DNA from: Chloroflexota bacterium
Lineage (GTDB): Bacteria > Chloroflexota > Limnocylindria > QHBO01
Direction: 5' to 3'
Length of the DNA stretch: 5,836 bases
Assembly (NCBI GenBank): GCA_005880165.1
Contig: VBJP01000251.1
Span: 1-5,836 of the forward strand
The position numbers were made by a program, and so were the translations under genes. Below the pieces are notes generated by a model, which ran no database searches, was not told the DNA's origin, and worked only from the letters and a program-made list of their open reading frames with translations. Every line of letters starts with the position of its first letter. Positions within the stretch are counted from its first letter, which is position 1. This document shows positions 1 to 5,836 of the stretch, one piece after another.

Positions 1-194
1 TCGGCAGCGGCGCGCTGCCAGGAGCGCGTGTGCTCCTCGTCCTGCGCGCGGAGCGTCTCCAGCTGTTGCTCGAGCTCGGTGATGCGCTCCAGGAGCTCGC
101 TGCGGGTTGGGGTATGGATCGATTCGACCCGCTCTTCGCCGCGGGTCAGCGGTCGCGGGCCTCTCGGACGGCCGTTGGTGGGATGGTCAGTCAT
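1..194 (-). CDS. grpE: GrpE, nucleotide exchange factor of DnaK (N-terminal part, runs off the window)
   Basis: GrpE releases ADP from DnaK in the cytoplasmic Hsp70 cycle. Only the first 64 codons are present; the frame is open to base 1 with no stop. The product begins MTDHPTNGRP. After a proline/arginine-rich, probably disordered lead of about 30 residues comes a charged, heptad-like helix (SELLERITELEQQLETLRAQ, residues 32-51), then RSWQRAAA, which resembles the end of the GrpE dimer coiled coil just before the usual 'DFxNYxRR' region. The ATG at 194-192 follows a GGGGAG Shine-Dalgarno sequence with a 4-base spacer. The start overlaps the hrcA end by 8 bases (ATGACTGA), which suggests translational coupling. 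The identity rests mainly on position after hrcA plus the coiled-coil character, because the conserved core and beta domain are outside the window. The lead is more basic than the usual acidic GrpE N-terminus. Confidence 0.85.
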   Translation of the reverse strand, partial: MTDHPTNGRPRGPRPLTRGEERVESIHTPTRSELLERITELEQQLETLRAQDEEHTRSWQRAAA

Positions 195-1320
195 GGCTCT
201 CCCCGTACTGGGAGCTGATCAGCTCGTTCATCAAGGTGGCGAGATAGCGCACGGCCGGGATCGCACGCGGGTAGGGCATGCGGGTCGGCCCCAGCACGCC
301 GAGCAGACCGAGCGCGCTGTCCGGCGCGCCGTACGGCGCGAACACGAGGCTCACCTCCTGCATCGCGTCGTTCGGGTTCTCGTGGCCGATGATCACGTGC
401 ACACCGCCGTGGCGGGTGACCACGGGCACCAGCTGCTCCAGAAAATCGGTCCGGCGCAGCACCTCGAGAATGGCGCGGACCTTGGTCCCCTCGGCGAACT
501 CGGGCTGCTCCAGGACGTTGACGATGCCATCGGTGAAGACGTCCTCCACGCCCACGGCGTCCGCCTCCTCCAGCAGGTCGGCCACCACACCGGCCACGTG
601 GCCGGCCAACGGTGTCAGGCGCGTGCCCCTGCGCCGAGCCTGCGGCCCGGACAGACCCGCGAGCTCGGTGTTGAGCACCGCGGCGGCCGCGTCGAGGTCC
701 GCCTGCCCGATGCTGGCGTCGGGCGCCAGCTGGTCAATGGCTGTCCGCTTCAGGCGCCGCTGCACGACGCGGCCGTCTGCCAGGACCAGGACCGCGAGCC
801 GCGAGCCGTCCCCGATCTCGGCCAGCTGCAGATGCCCAAAGCGGGCGCGACGCGCCTTGGCCGGCGTGACGACCGATGCGCTGCGCGTGCTGGTCGCCAG
901 GACCGAGGCCGCCAGCCGCAGCCATTCGTTGCTGGTCAGCTGCACCTGGCTGAACTGGTGGCGGATCATCAGGCGATCGGCGCGGTCCAGCTCCGTCTCG
1001 CGCATCAGCGTCTCGACATAGGTGCGGTAGCCCAGGTCGGACGGCACGCGCCCAGCGCTGGTGTGCGGATGCTGCAGGAGACCCATCGCCTCGAGCTCGG
1101 CCATGGCCGAACGGATCGTCGCGGAGCTGACGCCCATGCCCCAGCGAGCAACGAGGTTCTTGGACCCGACCGGGGCCGCGTTGAGTACATAGTCCTCGAC
1201 GACGGCGCGCAGCACCGTCCGCTGCCGCTCGGTCAGCTCGTCGACCGGCTGCTGCGACGCGATGCGCTCTGTCGGGGACGTGCGCTCGATGATTCGGGTC
1301 CTCCTGGTGGTCGTTAGCAC
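187..1320 (-). CDS. hrcA: HrcA, heat-inducible transcription repressor
   Basis: HrcA binds CIRCE operators as a dimer and represses chaperone operons; GroEL keeps it active, so stress relieves repression. The open frame is 377 codons from a GTG at 1320. An N-terminal winged helix covers about residues 29-100 (LTERQRTVLRAVVEDYV, then VGSKNLV, SSATIR, PHTSAGRVPSDLGYR). A GAF-like middle and dimerisation region follows, and the family signature GPTRMPYPRAIPAVRYL lies near residues 344-360. The start is unclear. The GTG lies inside the CIRCE arm and has no ribosome-binding site, whereas AGGAGG at 1305-1300 sits 6 bases before an in-frame ATC at 1293-1291 (Ile10), giving 368 residues. No other ATG, GTG or TTG occurs in frame before the conserved domain. 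The recognition helix reads ATIRSAMAELE where most HrcA proteins have ATIRNDMAELE. The end overlaps grpE by 8 bases. Family assignment is secure; only the start is in doubt. Confidence 0.96.
   Translation of the reverse strand: MLTTTRRTRIIERTSPTERIASQQPVDELTERQRTVLRAVVEDYVLNAAPVGSKNLVARWGMGVSSATIRSAMAELEAMGLLQHPHTSAGRVPSDLGYRTYVETLMRETELDRADRLMIRHQFSQVQLTSNEWLRLAASVLATSTRSASVVTPAKARRARFGHLQLAEIGDGSRLAVLVLADGRVVQRRLKRTAIDQLAPDASIGQADLDAAAAVLNTELAGLSGPQARRRGTRLTPLAGHVAGVVADLLEEADAVGVEDVFTDGIVNVLEQPEFAEGTKVRAILEVLRRTDFLEQLVPVVTRHGGVHVIIGHENPNDAMQEVSLVFAPYGAPDSALGLLGVLGPTRMPYPRAIPAVRYLATLMNELISSQYGESHD
1300..1305 (-). promoter_or_regulatory. Strong Shine-Dalgarno sequence (AGGAGG) of hrcA
   Basis: A perfect AGGAGG lies 9 bases downstream of the CIRCE operator on the minus strand. 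It lies inside the frame that would be read from the GTG at 1320, so it cannot serve that codon. Its spacing of 6 bases to ATC at 1293-1291, or 9 bases to the adjacent ATC at 1290-1288, is what a normal start would have. It therefore argues that hrcA translation begins at about 1293 or 1290, either with a non-canonical AUC or with an ATG altered by mutation or sequencing error. Confidence 0.7.
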
Positions 1321-1340
1321 TCGTCAACGGAGAGTGCTAA
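1314..1340 (-). promoter_or_regulatory. CIRCE operator (HrcA binding site)
   Basis: This is a perfect inverted repeat: TTAGCACTC, a 9-base spacer, GAGTGCTAA. It matches the CIRCE consensus at all 18 arm positions and in spacer length. It lies immediately upstream of or overlapping the start of hrcA, about 7 bases after the predicted transcription start, the usual place for autoregulation of an hrcA-grpE-dnaK operon. HrcA bound here would block transcription initiation, and the same element in the 5' leader RNA could form a hairpin. The distal arm contains the GTG that opens the longest hrcA frame. Confidence 0.98.
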
Positions 1341-1354
1341 TTGCTTCGGCACCT

Positions 1355-1384
1355 ATGGTAGCGAGCGCCTTGGACCGATGTCAA
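1355..1384 (-). promoter_or_regulatory. Predicted housekeeping-sigma promoter of the hrcA operon
   Basis: On the minus strand a consensus -35 hexamer TTGACA (1384-1379) is followed after 18 bases by TACCAT (1360-1355), which keeps the TAnnnT core of a -10 box. Transcription would start near 1347, with CIRCE beginning at about +8. The hemW stop codon TGA (1383-1381) lies within the -35 hexamer, so the promoter begins exactly where the upstream gene ends. The geometry of promoter then CIRCE then Shine-Dalgarno sequence is typical of HrcA-controlled operons. Prediction is from sequence only; the -10 is a moderate match. Confidence 0.7.
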
Positions 1385-2592
1385 CGCGCGGCGGCGGCCT
1401 CCCGGACCGGCTCGCTGAGACGGCTCGCACCAGCCTCCGGAAGGAAGCCCAGGAGGGCCTCGTTTGCAAGCAGGCGGCCGTTGGGCGTCAGCCGCAGAAG
1501 GTCGTCGTCGACCTCAAGGAGGCCGTTGGCGCACCCCTGCTCGACGGCGGGCGCGAACCGATGCACCGGATCCTCTCCGAATTCGGCAGCAAAGGCGCAG
1601 CGGCTGGTGCCTTCCACCCGCCTCAGCCCCAGCGCGATGGCCTCGAAGGCGCGATCCGGCTCCGAGAGGCGCTCCGTTCCGGTCACCGGCTGCCGGCCGG
1701 TCTCGACGTCCGCGAGGTAGCGATCGAGGTCGCCCGTGTTCCACGAGCGGATCGCCTCGCCGTCGTAGGAGTGGGCGCCAGCACCGATGCCGGTGTACGC
1801 CCGCCGCGCCCAGTAGGCCGCGTTATGTCGCGACTCGCGGCCGACGCGTGCCCACGAGCTGAGTTCGTAGTGGTGATAGCCGACCGCGTCGAGGAGGTCT
1901 TCGGCCAGGCGGTACTGGTCGGCGGCCAGGTCGTCCTGCTGCCGTGCCGCCAGGCGCCGGCGCCAGCGTAGCGCGCCGGAGCGGGGCGGGGCTGCCCATT
2001 CGTCGGGCGCCAGCGCCAGCTGCAGGGCATAGAGGGACAGGTGCTCCGGTTCGAGCGCGATCGCCGCCCGGAGCCCGCCGCGCCAATCGGCAAGCGACTG
2101 CCCGGGGATGCCGTAGATCAGGTCGATGCTGACGTTGTCGAACCCTGCCGATCGGGCAGCCAGGTAGGCTCGTCGCGCCTCGGAGGCGGTGTGGCCGCGG
2201 GCGAGGGTGCGCAGCTCGGCGTCACGCAGCGACTGCAACCCCAGCGAGATGCGGTTGACGCCGGCCAGCCGCAGCCCCGACCAGTCCGGCACCTCGCGCT
2301 GCGAGGGATTGGCTTCCAGGGTGACCTCGACGGGCACACTGCGCCATCGGTCCCTGGCCTCCTGCACCACGCGCTCGACCGCCGACGCCGCAAGCAGCGA
2401 TGGCGTGCCGCCACCGAAGTAGACGGTCTCCAGTTCGCCCCTGGCCGGCCGCATGGACATCTCGCCGAGCAGCGCGTCGACGTAGCGAGGCAGCTCCGCA
2501 CGCCGTCCACCCACGGTCACGAAGTCGCAGTAGGCGCACACCAGCCGGCAGAAGGGCACGTGAACGTACAGGTGATGGCTGGCGACGCTCAC
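1381..2592 (-). CDS. hemW: HemW, radical-SAM heme chaperone (formerly called HemN-like coproporphyrinogen oxidase)
   Basis: The 403-residue product is a cytoplasmic radical-SAM protein that binds heme and is thought to deliver it to membrane respiratory proteins. The iron-sulphur cluster motif is C15-x3-C19-x2-C22 followed by D-F; phenylalanine at the position where true HemN has a fourth cysteine marks HemW. The SAM-binding GGGTPS is at 60-65, LEANPS at 92-97, GLQSL at 118-122 and DLIYGIPGQS at 157-166. The heme-linked HNxxYW motif is present as HNAAYW at 256-261. The C-terminal winged-helix-like HemW domain (about 320-385) ends with RLTPNGRLLANEALLGFL. The GTG start at 2592 overlaps the antiporter stop in a GTGA, with GGAG 6 bases upstream, implying coupled translation. 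The length is normal for the family. Older annotation as oxygen-independent coproporphyrinogen III oxidase is probably wrong because HemW proteins lack that activity. Confidence 0.96.
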   Translation of the reverse strand: MSVASHHLYVHVPFCRLVCAYCDFVTVGGRRAELPRYVDALLGEMSMRPARGELETVYFGGGTPSLLAASAVERVVQEARDRWRSVPVEVTLEANPSQREVPDWSGLRLAGVNRISLGLQSLRDAELRTLARGHTASEARRAYLAARSAGFDNVSIDLIYGIPGQSLADWRGGLRAAIALEPEHLSLYALQLALAPDEWAAPPRSGALRWRRRLAARQQDDLAADQYRLAEDLLDAVGYHHYELSSWARVGRESRHNAAYWARRAYTGIGAGAHSYDGEAIRSWNTGDLDRYLADVETGRQPVTGTERLSEPDRAFEAIALGLRRVEGTSRCAFAAEFGEDPVHRFAPAVEQGCANGLLEVDDDLLRLTPNGRLLANEALLGFLPEAGASRLSEPVREAAAAR

Positions 2593-3035
2593 ATGGCGCT
2601 CCGCTGGAACGCGGGCGCCGCGAAACGAACGGCGACCGAGGAGGCCGCGATGGAGAGCGCCACGGCGGCGAGCATGGCGCTGTAGAGCGGCCGATCGAGC
2701 TCACCCGTCGCCAGACCGAGGGAGGCGAGCACGAAGCTGAACTCTCCGACCTGGCCGAGCCCGATAGCCAGCTGCAGCGGCCTGGCGGCCAGCCTGGCGA
2801 TGCGCGCCAGGACGTACGAGACGCCCACCTTGGCAACCAGGACCATCGCCAGCAGCACGAGCAACCAGCCCCATCCCACCGCGAGCTGACCCGGATCGAT
2901 CAGGGTTCCGATCGCGACGAAGAACAGGACAGCGAAAAGGTCGCGGAAGGGAAGGAGCCGCCGCCGCGCCTCCTGGGCGTGGTGGCTTTCGCTGATCGTC
3001 AGGCCGGCGATGAAGGCCGCCAGCGCCATCGGCAT
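2589..3035 (-). CDS. Cation:proton antiporter (CPA2/KefB-like), C-terminal part of a split gene
   Basis: This 148-residue frame continues the antiporter membrane domain begun by the frame ending at 2999. It opens at ALAAFIAGLTISES (residues 4-17), where CPA2 exchangers have 'ALGAFLAGLxLSES', and continues with PFRDLFAVLFFVAIGTLIDP (29-48), then hydrophobic segments and IGLGQVGEFSFVLASLGL (91-108), all hallmarks of this family. It ends after the last membrane helix with no cytosolic TrkA-N/RCK domain. The ATG at 3035 has no Shine-Dalgarno sequence and lies in the middle of a conserved helix, so it is unlikely to be a natural start. The frame is shifted by one base relative to the upstream part and the two overlap by 37 bases. 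The stop overlaps the hemW start (GTGA). Unless made by frameshifting, this is the tail of a broken gene. Confidence 0.8.
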   Translation of the reverse strand: MPMALAAFIAGLTISESHHAQEARRRLLPFRDLFAVLFFVAIGTLIDPGQLAVGWGWLLVLLAMVLVAKVGVSYVLARIARLAARPLQLAIGLGQVGEFSFVLASLGLATGELDRPLYSAMLAAVALSIAASSVAVRFAAPAFQRSAM

Positions 3036-3694
3036 ATGGAAGACGAGAGGAACATGTCGTGCTCGCCATGCAGCACCTGGAGGATGCGCGGCAGGAGCCA
3101 GGCCACCATCAGCGCCAGGCCAAAGAACAGGACGAGCCCGGCCACCACCGCGAGCGCCGGCGTCCCGCCGCTTCCTATAGCCGCGATCAGCACCGCCGCC
3201 AGGATCACGCCGGTCACGTCCTGAACCACGCTCCAGCCAAGGAGGGCCTGTTCGGTGGCCCGGTCAGTCGTGCGTCGCCGGCTGCGCGTGATGTTTACGA
3301 TCACCACGCTCGACGACAAGGCGACTGCTAGCCCGATCAGCGCGGCGGCCACCGGTGAGAGGCCCGCCGCCAGGCCGACGAGCAGCCCGACGAGCGTGGT
3401 CAGCAGCACCTGGGCGGGGGCGAGCCACATCAACGCCCGCTGCTCGCGGCGCAGCCGTAGGATGTCGATCTCGATGCCGACTTCGAAGAGCAGCAGGATG
3501 ACCCCGATGTCCGCCAGCAGCTCGAGCTGCTCCCGGTGGGCGACGAAGCCCGGGGTGAATGGCGAGACCAGGGCTCCCACTACCAGGTAACCGATGACGG
3601 CGGGGAGCCCGGCACGTCGCGCGAACCAGCCGGCGGCCGCGGCCGCGAGCAGGAGGAGAGCAAGCTCGAGGATGGCCGGGGCGCTGGTCTCCAC
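2999..3694 (-). CDS. Cation:proton antiporter (CPA2/KefB-like), N-terminal part of a split gene
   Basis: The 231-residue product is the first half of an inner-membrane sodium or potassium/proton exchanger. It shows successive hydrophobic helices from residue 7 on, with the CPA2 signatures LPAVIGYLVVGALVSP (30-45), LADIGVILLLFEVGIEID (60-77), ALSSSVVIV (125-133) and the transport-site-like QD at 158-159 in LLGWSVVQDVTGVI. Normal homology ends at HDMFL (212-216); the last 15 residues (SSSICRWRWRPSSPA) are charged, unlike the helix expected there, and end at a stop. The membrane domain resumes in another frame at about 3045. The GTG start at 3694 lies 41 bases after the CPBP gene and has no clear Shine-Dalgarno sequence. 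Substrate ion and direction cannot be read from the sequence. Function is doubtful unless the two frames are joined. Confidence 0.82.
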   Translation of the reverse strand: METSAPAILELALLLLAAAAAGWFARRAGLPAVIGYLVVGALVSPFTPGFVAHREQLELLADIGVILLLFEVGIEIDILRLRREQRALMWLAPAQVLLTTLVGLLVGLAAGLSPVAAALIGLAVALSSSVVIVNITRSRRRTTDRATEQALLGWSVVQDVTGVILAAVLIAAIGSGGTPALAVVAGLVLFFGLALMVAWLLPRILQVLHGEHDMFLSSSICRWRWRPSSPA

Positions 3695-3735
3695 CCGCGA
3701 AGCCTACGCGACGGCGGACGCCGCGGAACCTTGCG

Positions 3736-4401
3736 TCAGATGGGTCGCTGGCGGAGACGACCACCGGCGAAGGCGAAGATGCTGACGGTGACTGCGAAGT
3801 GGCCGACGATGGCCGGGATCACCGAGCCGGTGGCCAGCGTGGCCGCCCCCGCCGCGTAGCCCAGGATCACCGAGCCGGCCAGGAAGTACCAATCGCGCTC
3901 GCGCCACAGCCGGCGGTGCACGATCCCGTACAGGACCGCCTGGAGGGCGTTGGCGGCGGTGCCGTAGTTCGGCAGGGCGAAAACGAGCATGCCCAGCACG
4001 ATCGAGCGGAACTGGATCTCCTCCGCGATCGCATTGGCCGCCGCACCCAGGATTCGCGAGGCGAGCAGCTCTGTCGGCAGGGGGACAACGCCGCCAAAGC
4101 GCAGGTAGGCGAGCACCGCCGCGTTCAGCAGCGCGACACCCGCGAAGGCGAGCATCACCGGCAGCACGGTGTCCGGCGGTCCGCCGGTCAGGAAGAGACG
4201 CGCGCGCCCGCTGGGCAGGATCCAGGCGATCCCCACCGCGAAGAGCAGGACCAGCAGGTAGTAGCTGAGGGGCGCGAACCAGGCGGTGCGGTAGCGGAAG
4301 TAGTCGGATCGCATGATCCGCTCCGCATCGAAGCGGAGGAGGACCATGAAGATGGTGAGCCCCAGGGCGATCGCGAGGCGAAGGGACTCGAAGAAGCCCA
4401 T
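3736..4401 (-). CDS. CPBP-family intramembrane protease-like protein (Abi/Rce1-type)
   Basis: The 221-residue product is a multi-helix membrane protein of the CPBP (CAAX protease and bacteriocin-processing) family, glutamate-dependent intramembrane proteases whose bacterial substrates are mostly unknown. Hydrophobic segments lie at about 8-22, 42-62, 79-100, 113-126, 133-143, 172-190 and 193-212. Motif 1 is intact as EEIQFR (E127, E128, R132). Motif 2, usually FxxxH, reads YGIVH (Y158, H162). Motif 3, usually HxxxN/D, reads HFAVT (H201, T205). The catalytic glutamates and both histidines are therefore kept, with conservative changes beside them. The ATG at 4401 begins 12 bases after the lepA stop; GAAGGG lies directly against it, which is too close for an ideal ribosome-binding site, so translation may depend on coupling to lepA. 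The substrate and any tie to the antiporter are unknown. Confidence 0.85.
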   Translation of the reverse strand: MGFFESLRLAIALGLTIFMVLLRFDAERIMRSDYFRYRTAWFAPLSYYLLVLLFAVGIAWILPSGRARLFLTGGPPDTVLPVMLAFAGVALLNAAVLAYLRFGGVVPLPTELLASRILGAAANAIAEEIQFRSIVLGMLVFALPNYGTAANALQAVLYGIVHRRLWRERDWYFLAGSVILGYAAGAATLATGSVIPAIVGHFAVTVSIFAFAGGRLRQRPI

Positions 4402-4413
4402 CCCTTCGGTCGC

Positions 4414-5836
4414 CTAGCCGCTCGACTCGTTCATGCGTAGCACCGCGAGGAAGGCCTCCTGCGGGATCTCGACCGATCCGATCCGCTTCATGCGCTGCTT
4501 CCCCTCCTTCTGCTTCTCGAGGAGCTTCCGCTTGCGAGTCACGTCGCCGCCATAGCACTTGGCGAGCACGTTCTTGCGCATCGCCCGGATCGTCTCGCGG
4601 CTGATGATATGCGAGCCGACCGCGGCCTGGACGGGCACTTCGAACAGCTGTCGAGGGATCAGCGCCTTGAGCCGCTCGACGAGCGTCTTGCCTGCGGCAT
4701 ACGCGTTGGAGCGGTGAACGATGAGGCTCAATGCGTCGACCGGCTCCGCGTTCACCAGGACGTCCAGCTTCACGAGGTCGCCCGGCCGGTAGCCGATGTA
4801 GGAGTAGTCCAGGCTGGCATAGCCGCTCGATCGGCTCTTGAGCAGGTCGTAGAAGTCGATGATCAGCTCGGCCAACGGCATCTCGAAATGGAGGTCGACC
4901 CGGGTCGGATCCAGGTATTCCATGCTCTTGAACTCGCCGCGCCGGCTGGTGGCGAGCTCCATGATCGGGCCGATGTGTTCGGTGGGCGTCAGGACCTGCG
5001 CCTCCACCCAGGGCTCGCTGATCGTCTCGATGTCTCCGGCGCTGGGCATCTGGGCCGGGTTGTCGACGACGAGGTCATCGGTCCCGTGGACCGTCTTGAC
5101 TCGGTATTCGACGCTCGGCGCAGAGGCGATCAGGTCCATGTCGAACTCGCGCTCGAGGCGTTCCTGGACGATCTCCATGTGCAGCAGGCCCAGGAAGCCG
5201 CACCGAAACCCAAAGCCCAGCGCCACGCTCGACTCGGGCTCGTACACGAAGCTCGCGTCGTTGAGGTGCAGCCGGTCGAGGGCGTCGCGCAGCAGCGGAT
5301 AGTCGTCGCCGCGCAACGGGTAGATCCCTGCAAACACGAGCGGCAGCGCCTGCTTGTACCCGGGCAGCGGGTTCGCGGCCCGGCGAAGCGCGCTCGTCAG
5401 CGTGTCGCCGACGCGAGCTTCACGGATGCTCTTCAATCCGCTGGCCACGTATCCCACTTCGCCGGCGACCAGGGTGCGGGTCGGCACCGGCTGCGGCCGG
5501 AAGTACCCGAGCTCCAGGATCTCGCTCTCCGCCTCGGTCGCCATGAAGCGGATGCGCTCGTGGTCATGGAGCGTTCCGTTGGCGACCCGCACGTAGGCGA
5601 CCACGCCCTTGTAGGGGTCGTAATGACTGTCGAAGACCAGCGCCTGCAGCGGGACCAATGCCTCGCCGCCGGGGGCTGGGATGCGGGTCACGATCGCCTC
5701 GAGGATCTCGTCGACGCCGATCCCTTCCTTGGCTGACGCGAGGATCGCCTCCTCCCGGGGGAGCGCCAGCGTCTCCTCCAGCTCGGCCATGACCATCTCC
5801 GGGTCGGCGCTGGGAAGGTCGATCTTGTTGATGACC
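4414..5836 (-). CDS. lepA: LepA / elongation factor 4, ribosome-associated GTPase (5' end outside the window)
   Basis: LepA (EF4) binds the ribosome and affects initiation and possibly back-translocation or 30S assembly. The last 473 codons are present, read from 5835; the family is about 600 residues, so the G1-G3 motifs and start are missing. The visible part opens with the G4 motif NKID (V-I-N-K-I-D-L-P), then the G5-like ILASAKEGIGVDEIL, the beta-barrel domain 2, RCGFLGLLHMEIVQERLERE (EF-G-like domain 3), EPWVEAQVLTPTEHIGPIME with SSGYASLDYSYIGY (domain 5), and the LepA-specific C-terminal domain with YGGDVTRKRKLLEKQKEGK and a short tail ending NESSG. All conserved blocks are intact and continuous. 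It heads the visible gene block and ends 12 bases before the CPBP gene. Internal ATG codons at 5796 and 5790 are not the start, since homology continues upstream of them. Confidence 0.98.
   Translation of the reverse strand, partial: VINKIDLPSADPEMVMAELEETLALPREEAILASAKEGIGVDEILEAIVTRIPAPGGEALVPLQALVFDSHYDPYKGVVAYVRVANGTLHDHERIRFMATEAESEILELGYFRPQPVPTRTLVAGEVGYVASGLKSIREARVGDTLTSALRRAANPLPGYKQALPLVFAGIYPLRGDDYPLLRDALDRLHLNDASFVYEPESSVALGFGFRCGFLGLLHMEIVQERLEREFDMDLIASAPSVEYRVKTVHGTDDLVVDNPAQMPSAGDIETISEPWVEAQVLTPTEHIGPIMELATSRRGEFKSMEYLDPTRVDLHFEMPLAELIIDFYDLLKSRSSGYASLDYSYIGYRPGDLVKLDVLVNAEPVDALSLIVHRSNAYAAGKTLVERLKALIPRQLFEVPVQAAVGSHIISRETIRAMRKNVLAKCYGGDVTRKRKLLEKQKEGKQRMKRIGSVEIPQEAFLAVLRMNESSG

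Noticed and set aside
28..1317. A 429-codon open frame on the plus strand opposite hrcA
   Set aside because: It mirrors hrcA over almost its full length. The product has low-complexity, Arg/Ala/Gly/His-rich composition and matches no family I recognise, while the minus strand encodes a clear HrcA. Long antisense frames are expected in GC-rich DNA.
1292..1327. A second -35-like TTGACG inside the CIRCE spacer on the minus strand
   Set aside because: No -10-like hexamer lies 16-18 bases downstream; that region is the AGGAGG ribosome-binding site.
2999..3069. Programmed ribosomal frameshifting in the antiporter gene
   Set aside because: No slippery heptamer or following stable stem-loop is evident in the overlap, and a slip alone would not supply the helix that appears to be missing.
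2041..3224. Overlapping plus-strand frames of 214 and 274 codons opposite hemW and the antiporter
   Set aside because: Both are Arg/Ala/Gly/His-rich shadows of recognised minus-strand genes, without motifs of their own.
3816..3878. A 15-base direct repeat (GGATCACCGAGCCGG at 3816 and 3864)
   Set aside because: The copies are 48 bases apart in frame in the CPBP gene, encoding GSVI twice in adjacent membrane segments. Similarity does not extend beyond this, so it is probably coincidence or minor helix similarity.
4173..4187. A perfect 7-base inverted repeat (CCGGCGG, one base, CCGCCGG)
   Set aside because: It lies inside the CPBP gene, encoding the Gly-Gly-Pro-Pro turn near residues 73-76, with no T tract. 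Glycine and proline codons in GC-rich DNA make such palindromes by chance.
4609..5736. A 375-codon open frame on the plus strand opposite lepA
   Set aside because: It is antisense to continuous conserved LepA sequence, with Arg/Val/Asp/His-biased composition and no recognisable domain; a coding shadow.

Overview
The window is a compact stretch of a GC-rich bacterial chromosome. Every convincing gene lies on the minus strand, so transcription runs from position 5836 towards 1. In transcription order it holds: the 3' four-fifths of lepA (EF4 GTPase), a CPBP-family intramembrane protease-like gene, a cation:proton antiporter gene broken into two overlapping frames, hemW (radical-SAM heme chaperone), a promoter with a perfect CIRCE operator, hrcA (heat-shock repressor), and the first 64 codons of grpE, which runs off the window. 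No RNA gene, mobile element, CRISPR array or terminator was seen, and there is no gene-free stretch near 300 bases; the longest gap is the roughly 60-90 bases between hemW and hrcA.

The order lepA-hemW-hrcA-grpE (normally followed by dnaK and dnaJ) is the classical CIRCE/HrcA heat-shock neighbourhood of Bacillus-like bacteria. The high GC content, the HrcA/CIRCE control of grpE (rather than HspR, as in most Actinobacteria) and the style of the HrcA and antiporter proteins suggest a GC-rich Chloroflexota member. That is inference without a database search, and the phylum is uncertain. Two membrane-protein genes sit between lepA and hemW, where the classical cluster has none.

The upstream block (lepA, CPBP gene, antiporter, hemW) is tightly packed, with gaps of 12 and 41 bases and a 4-base GTGA overlap, and looks like one transcription unit. 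A second unit starts after hemW: a consensus -35 hexamer that contains the hemW stop codon, a -10, the CIRCE operator at the predicted transcript start, a strong Shine-Dalgarno sequence, hrcA, and grpE overlapping the hrcA end by 8 bases. HrcA would repress its own gene and the downstream chaperone genes until heat or misfolded protein titrates GroEL away from it.

I do not see an undescribed multi-gene system here. The points most worth a second look are the hrcA start (the only standard start codon lies inside the operator, while the good ribosome-binding site points to an AUC codon), the broken antiporter gene, the altered residues in the HrcA DNA-reading helix, and the insertion of membrane genes into a conserved cluster.
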